A stretch of DNA of 64,000 nt. Source: Desmonostoc vinosum HA7617-LM4 (GTDB lineage: Bacteria; Cyanobacteriota; Cyanobacteriia; Cyanobacteriales; Nostocaceae). The position numbers and the translations under genes are program-made. Location of the stretch: assembly GCA_019359515.1 (NCBI GenBank), contig JAHHHC010000012.1, positions 89,984 to 153,983 of the forward strand. The letters are read 5' to 3'. Shown here piece after piece: positions 57,137 to 64,000 of this stretch. A model generated the notes under the pieces. That model did not search any database, was not told where the DNA came from, and worked only from the letters and a program-made list of their open reading frames with translations. Positions within the stretch are counted from its first letter, which is position 1. Every line of letters begins with the position of its first letter.

Positions 57137-57518
57137 AATTTAGTTCCGTGAAGTCCACAAAGCTAACAGTTATCGCATCTAATCTAAAAGACGTTTATAG
57201 CTTGGTAGCTTCTCGGCAATAGTAGTGTCATATCACTTCACTAGCTTTTGGTTTTACTGAAAACTGATGCAAAAACATCAAGAATTTGTTCACAGTCTTT
57301 TTTCAAGACTGAGATGCAAGGACAATCTGAAGCTTCTATTTAGTCATCTGACTTATGTGGTTAGTATTCAATTTTTTGGTGCTACTTAATCTTGATTATT
57401 AGGATATTTGCTGGAAGATGGAAGTCTTATTGCAAAGCTACGCTAGATTATACTGCATAAGGTATGCAATACTGAGTTTTTGAGCAATGAATGGAAGGTA
57501 AATTTTCAGTCAGTTTGG
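57137..57518. other. Gap upstream of wzm
   Basis: About 380 bp without a gene between the WecG/TagA gene and wzm. It holds a small 7-bp hairpin (CAGTCTT / AAGACTG near 57293-57311). A promoter for wzm may lie here, but none was identified. Confidence 0.4.
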
Positions 57519-58334
57519 TTATTCGACTTTCGATCGCAAGCTTCTTTCTCGAATTTGAAAAAAGTTGCCAAAATAGCTAGACATCAATAGTTGTTTGAGA
57601 GCTAGCAAAATGAAGGGGGGAATGGTTGTTACATACCGATGCCAGAGCCTACGTGGCTCTTGAAGCCAGCGATATAGCCATTCAAACCCTAAATCTCGAA
57701 CTATACGGGGTGCCCTCTTTTGGATTCCTGCGTAAACTGGAAAAACTCCGCCTACTCCAATCATTACAGCTTGGATCTTACCTTGATGCTGAGCCATCCA
57801 ATTTTCTTGTTTTGGACATCCCAAGGATACTAACACGATACCAGCACCACTGGAATTAATCTTTTCAGTCAAAGCTTCATCTTCTATTTCTGTTATAGGT
57901 CGAAAGGGTAGAGGTTCCATTGCTGCAATTTTCATTTGAGGAAATTCTTTCTCTAACCTTTTTCTCATTCTAGAAAGAATTTCTGTTTGAGAACCTACAA
58001 AAAAAACACTGAGATTTTGTGTTTGAGCTAGCTGACACAAAACAAGGAAAATATCCATTCCAGCGACACGGTCTTGGTAACGCGCCCCCATTTTTCGCAT
58101 CATCCACACAAGAGGCATCCCATCAGGAGTAACCAAATCTGCATTTCGTAATACATTGGCAAAATCCGGATTCCTATGAGCTTCCATAAGCATGTGTACA
58201 TTGGCTACACACACAGTTTTACTTTCATGGGTATTCGCCCACTTCAGTATTGTTTGTATCTGTTCGTCAAAGCGTAAGGCAGTAATAGGAAAATCAAGCA
58301 CTTTTTGAGTAGGTAGAAACACTCTTCCCACCAT
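57519..58334 (-). CDS. WecG/TagA/CpsF family glycosyltransferase
   Basis: 271 residues. V-T-P-D-G-M-P-L-V-W-M (69-79), R-V-A-G-M-D, F-F-V-G-S and S-L-G-C-P-K-Q-E-N-W-M (about 172-182) are the conserved features of this ManNAcA/ManNAc transferase family, which acts early on the lipid carrier. The start has AAGGAG about 8 nt upstream. It is the first gene of the minus-strand EPS run. Confidence 0.92.
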   Translation of the reverse strand: MVGRVFLPTQKVLDFPITALRFDEQIQTILKWANTHESKTVCVANVHMLMEAHRNPDFANVLRNADLVTPDGMPLVWMMRKMGARYQDRVAGMDIFLVLCQLAQTQNLSVFFVGSQTEILSRMRKRLEKEFPQMKIAAMEPLPFRPITEIEDEALTEKINSSGAGIVLVSLGCPKQENWMAQHQGKIQAVMIGVGGVFPVYAGIQKRAPRIVRDLGFEWLYRWLQEPRRLWHRYVTTIPPFILLALKQLLMSSYFGNFFQIRERSLRSKVE

Positions 58335-58934
58335 AAATCACTCCTTGTGTCCAAGAAAAGAATCCACAGATTACTTAGACTATTGCAAATATTCAAAGAG
58401 TCAGTTGGGATGGTTCCCGACTTCTTATACTTGTGTCATTGTCAGAAGTTAACACATGGAGATACAGCAGTCTTCTCAGTATATCTTTGGCTTTCCCGGT
58501 AATACTAGAATTATTTGTTACTGTATCTTACTTTACTGGTTTAACCAAGACATTTCAGACGCTCATTAATAAAATTCATGCTTACTTCATAATTAATTTT
58601 CAATTGGTTCATGTAAACATTACAATTGCTACAAACTACTATTAAGTACTACAAACATCCATTTTTTATAGTGTTATTTATGCTACTAATAAATAGGCAT
58701 ACAGTACAATATGACCTTTGTCTAGTCAAGCAGTAGATTGTAGTACGTAAATACTTACTTGATAAGTTTAGTTTAAATTAGCGTTGATTTTGACAGGTAA
58801 TCATTAGTTAAACAAATTAGATTTAACTTACTATTTTTTGTAAGTTAAGACAATAATTTTTTTTTATATTTGATATTGTTTACTACACATTTAAACTAGT
58901 TTCTGTATTGTGTAATACGCGATTTTTATTTTTT
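58335..58934. other. AT-rich region upstream of the EPS locus
   Basis: About 600 bp between the EPS locus and the next feature. Very AT-rich with long T-runs. No gene, repeat or RNA was recognised. The main promoter of the minus-strand EPS genes is expected near 58335-58450, but I see no reliable -35/-10. Confidence 0.45.
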
Positions 58935-59153
58935 TCAACAAGAGCAATCCCCATAAAACAGGGGGAAGAAAACTTTTTCTTCCCCCTGTTGATTATTAAT
59001 ATCAATGTATGATTTGTTACTTTCCTTCAGTTTTCGACGTAGCATTTGTCTTTGTTTTTTGAGTTGTCGTTTTCTAGCAGAACCGCCTCTACCTTTATCA
59101 TTTCTACCCTCTTTACGGGGTGATTCCCATCTTTTCAAACGCATATTCTGCAC
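58935..59153 (-). CDS. Small basic protein (uncertain)
   Basis: 72 residues, or 69 from the second Met (M-R-L-K-R-W-E-S-P-R-K-E-G). The first 45 residues are strongly basic (R-K-R-Q-L-K-K-Q-R-Q-M-L-R-R-K-L-K) and could bind RNA or DNA. The frame runs through the terminator hairpin at 58950-58989, so the last 15 residues come from hairpin sequence; that is unusual for a real gene. It lies just downstream of tRNA-Leu. Not recognised. Confidence 0.35.
   Translation of the reverse strand: MQNMRLKRWESPRKEGRNDKGRGGSARKRQLKKQRQMLRRKLKESNKSYIDINNQQGEEKVFFPLFYGDCSC
58950..58989 (-). terminator. Strong rho-independent terminator
   Basis: A perfect 15-bp inverted repeat (ACAGGGGGAAGAAAA / TTTTCTTCCCCCTGT) with a 2-nt loop, followed on the minus strand by TTTTA. 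It ends transcription from the tRNA-Leu side before the EPS locus. Confidence 0.85.
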
Positions 59154-59208
59154 CCTCTCTTGTACTTAGTAGTTATTCTGATAGGCTTATAGATATCAGT
59201 TTTTTTAG

Positions 59209-59292
59209 TGGGCAGGAGGAGAATCGAACTCCTATGACCGCAAGGTCGCCACATTTTGAGTGTGGTGCGTCTACCAGTTTCGCCACCCGCCC
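59209..59292 (-). tRNA. tRNA-Leu (CAA)
   Basis: 84 nt, class II with a long variable arm. Acceptor stem GGGCGGG pairs with CCTGCCC; anticodon loop CTCAAAA gives anticodon CAA; T-arm AGTTCGATTCT; discriminator A73. CCA is not encoded. Confidence 0.95.
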
Positions 59293-59310
59293 TGATACCC
59301 AACTTTCCTA

Positions 59311-60441
59311 TTATACTATATCTAAATGATTTTGCGACACTAAACTTAAGTCAATATCTTGTACCTTGGCATAGCCGCTGAGTGCCATTGCTACGCTTAG
59401 CTCAGTTTTTAAAATTGAAATAATGTGGGAAACACCTGTTTTTCCTGCAACTGCGAGTCCCCACAGAATAGGACGCCCGATTAGTACTGCTTTTGCTCCT
59501 AATGCTAAAGCTTTGAGAATGTCTGTACCACGACGAATACCACCATCTAAGAGGACTTCTACCCTACCATCAACGGCTGTTATGATTTCACTTAGGGCAT
59601 CTAAAGAAGCGATCGCACCATCAAGTTGTCTACCACCATGATTAGAAACTATGATCGCTTTGGCTCCATAATCTACAGCACGCACAGCATCATCCCCGCG
59701 CAGAATTCCTTTAAGTACCAAAGGTAATGGAGATAAAGACTGTAACCACTCTAAGTCATGCCAAGTTACTGCTGGGTTTAGTTGCTCTGCAAAATAGGTA
59801 AACAATCCAGACTCACCTTTTTGGTGGTATATTTCTAATCCTGATATGCTAGTGAGATTAGCAAGATGTAAATCTGGTGGCAAGACAAACTCATTACGTT
59901 TATCTCGTTCTCGTTGTCCCAAAACAGGAGCATCAACAGTCAGACAAAGTGCTTTATAACCTGCTGCATAGGCTCTTTCTACCAAAGCACTAGTTAATCC
60001 TCGGTCTTTGTGGATGTAAAGTTGGAACCAGCGCAGAGAATTTGAATAGTCGTGACATGCAACCGCTACTTCTTCGATACTTTTGGTTGCCATTGTACTC
60101 AAAACCATGCCTACACCAGCTGATGCCGCCGCCAATGCTGTAGCAACTTCTCCATCTGGATGAGCCAGACATTGAAAAGCCATCGGTGCAATTAGTAAAG
60201 GTAGTTGCAGAGATTGTCCTAAAATGGAGGTATTGAGGTTGCGATCGCTCACATCAATGAGCATCCGAGGCCGTAACTTGACTCGTTCAAAGGCCGCACG
60301 ATTATCTCGCAAGGTAATTTCGTCCCAAGCACCACTGCTGTAATAATCAAGCGCCATTAAAGACAGATGCTTTTTTGCTAACTGTTCGTAGTCAAAAAGG
60401 TTTATGGGTTGAAAGCGATCATTTGTTGATGCAACTGTCAT
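59311..60441 (-). CDS. FMN-dependent 2-hydroxy-acid oxidase (lactate/glycolate oxidase family)
   Basis: 376 residues, one TIM barrel. Y-Y-S-S-G-A-W-D-E near the start, P-M-A-F-Q near 87-91, and the active site S-N-H-G-G-R-Q-L-D-G (about 264-273), with catalytic His, are typical of FMN-dependent enzymes that oxidise lactate or glycolate with oxygen. In nitrogen-fixing Nostoc the related enzyme has been shown to act mostly as L-lactate oxidase, proposed to help remove oxygen, so that activity is the best guess. Confidence 0.88.
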   Translation of the reverse strand: MTVASTNDRFQPINLFDYEQLAKKHLSLMALDYYSSGAWDEITLRDNRAAFERVKLRPRMLIDVSDRNLNTSILGQSLQLPLLIAPMAFQCLAHPDGEVATALAAASAGVGMVLSTMATKSIEEVAVACHDYSNSLRWFQLYIHKDRGLTSALVERAYAAGYKALCLTVDAPVLGQRERDKRNEFVLPPDLHLANLTSISGLEIYHQKGESGLFTYFAEQLNPAVTWHDLEWLQSLSPLPLVLKGILRGDDAVRAVDYGAKAIIVSNHGGRQLDGAIASLDALSEIITAVDGRVEVLLDGGIRRGTDILKALALGAKAVLIGRPILWGLAVAGKTGVSHIISILKTELSVAMALSGYAKVQDIDLSLVSQNHLDIV

Positions 60442-60555
60442 CGCGGCGGGGTGTTTTGATTGCGACCAGAATTATAGTAGATCACTTTGAGTAGTACGAT
60501 CACAATCAAAAATCATTAAACAGCTTTTTAGCGCTTTGCGATCGCTTTAATTACT

Positions 60556-60759
60556 AGACCTCTTGCAAAAGTCCTTCTTTGCGTTCTCTTCTCTGCGCCT
60601 CTGTCTTGAAAAGTTTCCTACGGAGTGAAACCCTCCTTCTCCTGACGGAGACGCTACGCGAACAGAACTTTTCGCTGCGCCTCTGCGTGTTAGCGTTCGC
60701 GAAGCGTCTCGTAGAGAAGCGGGGCGTAGCCCGACAAAAAATATTTATGCAAGAAGTTT
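60556..60759 (+). repeat. MITE-like element, copy 3, with two internal insertions
   Basis: Ends AGACCTCTTGCA (60556-60567) and TGCAAGAAGTTT (60748-60759). The outer sequence matches copies 1 and 2. It has a shorter form of the insertion seen in copy 2 (TCTTGAAAAG to GAACAGAACTTTTCGCTG) and a second block of about 55 bp after CGCCTCTGCGTG, rich in GCGTTCGCGAAGCGTCTC palindromes. Confidence 0.8.
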
Positions 60760-60817
60760 GCTAATTCGCGTGTACAATGACGAGTCACTAATCATTTTGA
60801 CGCGTCTTTACTATTTG

Positions 60818-61147
60818 TCATTGATCAATTGATTGATTCGGATTTGGCAATTCCTGCAACTTAGAAGGATTTTCTAGTGGCGATAGCTGCTCTTGTATCT
60901 GCTGCTTAGGGCTAATTTTTAAAGGTTTATCTGAAGAATGACGACTTCTTCGCAGCAGAAGTTGAATTTCTCTCTCTAGTTGTTCTCTACCCTGACTAAA
61001 AAAGTTTGGCTCTCTTGGGTTAATTGAACTATCAACTGTTCTTTGTAATTCGTTAGCACTAACTGATGTAGTTAATGATGCATCTGTCATCAGTAGCATA
61101 ATTGTTACAGGCAAACTGGATATTATATTGTGCAAAAATTTATTCAT
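60818..61147 (-). CDS. Small exported protein of unknown function
   Basis: 109 residues. A signal peptide (about 1-32, cleavage near V-S-A-N) is followed by a polar, Gln/Ser/Pro-rich mature part with R-E-Q-L-E-R-E-I-Q-L-L-L-R-R. GGGAGGG lies about 7 nt upstream of the ATG. No family recognised. It stands alone between a repeat and tRNA-Asn. Confidence 0.6.
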   Translation of the reverse strand: MNKFLHNIISSLPVTIMLLMTDASLTTSVSANELQRTVDSSINPREPNFFSQGREQLEREIQLLLRRSRHSSDKPLKISPKQQIQEQLSPLENPSKLQELPNPNQSIDQ

Positions 61148-61401
61148 TGTAGCCCTCCCATGAACAGGACAAATACCTGTTATCCAATCAGAGTAACTGT
61201 CTGACTTGCAACGCTAGTTGATGATTTCGCTGCATCAATGCCAATGTACCAGGTAACAGCGAACCCATAAAAGCGATCGCCCATAACACACATTATCTGT
61301 ATCATTAAGAAATATTAAAGATAGATTAATGGTCATATTTAGCTAAATTCTGAAGAATAAAGCTTGAGATGACTTAATTTTATCTTTGATTTTTCACTTA
61401 A

Positions 61402-61473
<72 letters not shown>

Positions 61474-61617
61474 ACGCTCACAATTTATAATATTAACCCC
61501 AACCAATGCAATATGGCAAGTACTTTCGCAAATCTTTTTTCCACAGATGCCAAACTCTAGAATTTTTGCAGCCAGACCCCTCTGTTTAACTCCTACTGAG
61601 CTTTTAAAAGCTAGCAT

Positions 61618-62169
61618 TTACTGTAATCCCATTCGTAGTTCTGCTAAACGCTGTCGTGCCTTAGCGTCAATAGCACTAGCTAAAAATCGACTTTTAGATT
61701 GTTTCCGTGTTTGATACTTGTGGCGCATCCGACAAACTGTAGCTTCCACTTCGCCACACAACTGTTGAGCCGAAAGCCATTCAGCCCCATACCCTTGCAC
61801 CATTAGCTGCTGTGCCCGGTCTGATGTCGCAACAATCACGCGAGAAATTAATGACAGGGCTACCTGCTGGCGTAAAGCTGCACAGGCTTTTTCAATATAA
61901 GTATCTGCTGTCTGTCCATAATCAGTGTAATGAACTGTTAGTAGTTCATTAATAATCTCTTTATTGCTAGAACCGTTTTGATACTGAGCATCAAAGACCA
62001 CTTGAGTTACATAACCTTGAAACGCACTGTAACCCGTCATTGCTTCTACAAGTTCCCAACGTGCCGCCTCAAGCCCAGCGCTATCACGGGTTTTCTTGAG
62101 GCAAGGCCAAGCGCCTATTATATTGTAGCCGTCTACCAGTAAAACGGCTTGAGATGAAGAGGGGGGCAT
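61618..62169 (-). CDS. YacP-like NYN domain ribonuclease
   Basis: 183 residues from ATG (a TTG 9 nt upstream is in frame). L-L-V-D-G-Y-N-I-I-G-A-W (about 10-21) and V-V-F-D-A-Q (about 57-62) supply the acidic residues of a PIN-like NYN domain, and V-I-V-A-T-S-D-R-A-Q-Q (about 114-124) the third. In Bacillus the homologue (Rae1/YacP) is a ribosome-linked mRNA endonuclease. The C-terminus is basic. Cytoplasmic. Confidence 0.85.
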   Translation of the reverse strand: MPPSSSQAVLLVDGYNIIGAWPCLKKTRDSAGLEAARWELVEAMTGYSAFQGYVTQVVFDAQYQNGSSNKEIINELLTVHYTDYGQTADTYIEKACAALRQQVALSLISRVIVATSDRAQQLMVQGYGAEWLSAQQLCGEVEATVCRMRHKYQTRKQSKSRFLASAIDAKARQRLAELRMGLQ

Positions 62170-62178
62170 GGTTTTCAA

Positions 62179-62584
62179 TCACAAATTTTCTAGAGTTAAC
62201 AAAATTCATTCATAAGTTTTATAGTAATTGATGCATTCTCTGTAACACTATGTTACAAAGAACAAAAAATTCCCATATGCTGACAAAACTTACCCCAAGA
62301 CAGAGGTCTCAATCACACTTTTGTTTAGACTGCGATGGATGACCATAGGCTATTTGTTTACCTAGAAACAAGTCGCACATTCCCGTTTTCTGTTCTAAAT
62401 GCTTATAGCTTCAGCGAGTTCCGCTGGAGCAGCGTTGTCTGTCGAGGGTGGCCAATTGAACTGAATAGACACAAAAGCCCTCGGCATAAAAAAGCAACAC
62501 GTCTTGATGGAAAGGACGCATTGCTTTTGATCAAAATCAATTTTTCGTGAGTAGACAATTCAAGAGTCAGGTTTGGTGATTACC
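62179..62584. other. Intergenic region with terminator
   Basis: About 400 bp between the NYN gene and the ABC ATPase gene, both on the minus strand. Besides the terminator at 62488-62528 no gene is seen; the open frame at 62335-62550 (+) has no supporting features. Confidence 0.5.
62488..62528 (-). terminator. Probable terminator of the ABC ATPase gene
   Basis: On the minus strand AAAAGCAATGCGTCC pairs with GACGTGTTGCTTTT (AAAAGCAA/TTGCTTTT plus GCGTC/GACGT with mismatches) and a T-run of six follows. It lies about 57 nt downstream of the stop codon. Confidence 0.65.
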
Positions 62585-63262
62585 TTAAGAGACTTCATCA
62601 TCCACCTCCATCATCCGTTGCTTAAGGCGTTGAGCTTCACCCCAATCAACTAAAGTACTCTTTTCTAGCAAAAAAGCACCGTCACAGTAATTCAACTCAT
62701 CTAATCGATGCGTCACCCATAGGGCTGTGATCCCACGACTTTTAACGAGACGGCGGACACCAGCTACCAAATCTAGTTGACTATCAGGATCTAGTAAAGC
62801 AGTGGGTTCATCTAATAGTAAGACTTCACAGCGACGCGCGATCGCACCAGCGATCGCAACTCTTTGTTTTTGTCCTCCAGAAAGCGCATAAATAGGGCGT
62901 TTTTGCAGGGCAAGCAAATTCACTGCTCCCAGTGCTTCCTCAACTCTTGCTCTCACCACAGCAGGTGGTAGTTTTTCTTCCACCAATCCAAAAGCTACAT
63001 CAGCGCCAACAGTTGGCATCACCAATTGGTGATCTGGATTTTGAAAAACAAAGCCAATAGGATGTAAAACCCGAATCTCTCCAGATTGGGGAACTAACAA
63101 TCCTGCTAACAGTCTCAGTAGTGTTGATTTGCCACTGCCATTCGTACCTAAGAGCATCCAAAACTCACCTTTAGGCACTTCTAAAGAGCAAGATTTGATC
63201 GCTATCTCACCATTAGGCCAGCTGAAGTTTAAATTTTTTACCTCAATGCCCACTTCCGCCAT
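62585..63262 (-). CDS. CbiO/EcfA-type ABC transporter ATPase
   Basis: 225 residues. Walker A G-T-N-G-S-G-K-S (39-46), Q-loop F-V-F-Q-N-P-D-H-Q-L (70-79), signature L-S-G-G-Q (126-130) and Walker B L-L-L-D-E-P (147-152) are all intact. The Q-N-P-D-H-Q-L segment is typical of energy-coupling-factor (cobalt/vitamin) transporters. No membrane partner is adjacent. It is 13 nt from the UPF0367 gene upstream, so they probably share a transcript. Confidence 0.88.
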   Translation of the reverse strand: MAEVGIEVKNLNFSWPNGEIAIKSCSLEVPKGEFWMLLGTNGSGKSTLLRLLAGLLVPQSGEIRVLHPIGFVFQNPDHQLVMPTVGADVAFGLVEEKLPPAVVRARVEEALGAVNLLALQKRPIYALSGGQKQRVAIAGAIARRCEVLLLDEPTALLDPDSQLDLVAGVRRLVKSRGITALWVTHRLDELNYCDGAFLLEKSTLVDWGEAQRLKQRMMEVDDEVS

Positions 63263-63275
63263 TTGTAAACCTTGC

Positions 63276-63548
63276 TCACTCAGCAGCTACAGCAAAAAAG
63301 CCAGGTGGTCTACCACTACTAGTGGTTACGCCATCTTTTTGAATAATCTGAATTCCAGAAATTTCACTAGCGCGGACAGCAATTTTTTTCTCTGTCTTGC
63401 CCTCGCACTTTAATTCCACGATTTCAGGATTTCCAGAACGCATCGCTGCCAAAAGTAGCTGATAGACAGCTTCCGCATCCTCAGTTGACTTACGTTGTAC
63501 TGAAATAGGGAAAGCAGTGTTTTTGATGCTTAGGTCAATGGTAAACAT
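63276..63548 (-). CDS. UPF0367 family protein
   Basis: 90 residues beginning M-F-T-I-D-L-S-I-K-N-T-A-F-P-I-S-V-Q-R-K, then D-A-E-A-V-Y-Q-L-L. This matches the small cyanobacterial UPF0367 family (function unknown). The C-terminal 20 residues after S-G-I-Q-I-I-Q-K-D extend beyond the usual end. It precedes the ABC ATPase on the same strand. Confidence 0.8.
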   Translation of the reverse strand: MFTIDLSIKNTAFPISVQRKSTEDAEAVYQLLLAAMRSGNPEIVELKCEGKTEKKIAVRASEISGIQIIQKDGVTTSSGRPPGFFAVAAE

Positions 63549-63867
63549 TTAACATTAATCAAATTTAACTGTAGAACTCATTTTAGCGTCCGCTGGTGGG
63601 TTTCAGGGAAATGAGTCAACAAGGACGTGGCACTGAGTAACTCCTGCTGACTGACTGGTATTCTCATCTGCCATAAGTAGTAAAAGTTAAGTTTTATCAC
63701 AAATACCCCTAGAAAAATTAACGATTTTGACTTAATATGATTAGAGAAAGTAAAAAATTGTAAACTGGATTAATAATCCGGTTGTTTTTCTGCTTATGGA
63801 TGGCTAAAAAATCGCTATCTATAATACAGATAAAACCTGTACTTATAAACCTTTGGAGATTTCTCTA
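63549..63867 (+). promoter_or_regulatory. psbD upstream region
   Basis: About 320 bp between the divergent UPF0367 and psbD genes. A perfect TATAAT (63820-63825) on the plus strand sits 42 nt ahead of the psbD ATG, and GGAG (63854-63857) about 10 nt ahead of it is the ribosome binding site. The -35 is not clear. High-light response cannot be judged from sequence. Confidence 0.55.
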
Positions 63868-64000
63868 ATGACAATCGCAGTTGGACGCGCCCCAAGTAGC
63901 AGAGGGTGGTTTGACGTAGTAGATGACTGGTTAAAGCGCGATCGCTTTGTATTCGTAGGATGGTCAGGACTATTACTGTTCCCCTGCGCGTACCTAGCAC
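63868..64000 (+). CDS. psbD: Photosystem II D2 protein, 5' part
   Basis: The first 44 residues ([16 protein letters not shown], then [17 protein letters not shown]) match the start of the D2 reaction-centre protein, including the beginning of the first transmembrane helix. D2 binds QA and the special-pair pigments of photosystem II. The gene continues beyond the window; psbC, which often overlaps its end, would lie further on. Confidence 0.97.
   Translation, partial: MTIAVGRAPSSRGWFDVVDDWLKRDRFVFVGWSGLLLFPCAYLA

Noticed and set aside
58433..58645. 70-residue plus-strand ORF upstream of the EPS locus
   Set aside because: AT-rich, no ribosome binding site, and located where the promoter of the EPS genes should lie.
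63815..64000. 61-residue minus-strand ORF
   Set aside because: It is antisense to psbD, which is clearly the real gene.

Overview
The window comes from a filamentous, heterocystous-type cyanobacterium (Nostoc/Anabaena/Calothrix group). The evidence is the very high density of GCGATCGC (HIP1) sites, photosynthesis genes (petN, the 5' end of psbD), a Ycf46-type ATPase and a Zam-type RNB protein, a PEP-CTERM protein, a STAND (NB-ARC) protein with relics of its relatives, heptameric tandem repeats (STRRs) and palindromic dispersed repeats. No plasmid or phage hallmark genes were seen.

Layout. 1-4270: 3' end of a WD40 gene, two exported proteins of unknown function, a PEP-CTERM protein with a clear terminator, and on the minus strand the tiny petN gene followed by a 54-residue membrane protein. 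4530-6900: a Ycf46-like AAA ATPase and an SH3b membrane protein; each start codon sits 3 nt after a heptamer tandem array. 7200-13850: a DUF6887-like pseudogene, the SbcC nuclease subunit and a GAF-PAS-GGDEF-EAL signalling protein. 13960-25060: pentapeptide protein, alpha/beta hydrolase, DUF1206 protein, shikimate kinase, a truncated STAND ATPase, LapA-like protein, UbiX and Zam. 26300-37250: a conserved cyanobacterial protein, ClpP, a DUF255 thioredoxin-like protein, VOC protein, MobA, a candidate small RNA with a Fur-like site ahead of an iron/B12-type binding lipoprotein, a SpoIID/LytB protein and two conserved cyanobacterial proteins.

37399-58334 is a 21-kb extracellular polysaccharide locus, almost entirely on the minus strand: WecG/TagA glycosyltransferase, Wzm/Wzt ABC exporter, a MurB-like oxidoreductase beside a polysaccharide pyruvyl transferase, seven further glycosyltransferases, an O-antigen polymerase/ligase, an acyltransferase and a Wzc-like tyrosine autokinase. 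It encodes building, decoration, polymerisation and export of one or more surface polysaccharides. A tRNA-Gln and one plus-strand nucleotidyltransferase lie inside it. 58335-64000: tRNA-Leu, a lactate/glycolate-oxidase family enzyme, a small exported protein, tRNA-Asn, a YacP-like NYN ribonuclease, a CbiO-type ABC ATPase, a UPF0367 protein and the start of psbD.

The most unusual elements are a roughly 60-nt self-terminating RNA candidate with a Fur-like site (32081-32175), the MurB-like/pyruvyl transferase pair, a MITE-like element present in three nesting states (one copy supplies the stop codon that truncates the STAND gene), and a 22-bp repeat insertion that rewrote the C-terminus of the Ycf46-like ATPase. 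All family assignments are by recognition from the sequence; no database search was run.
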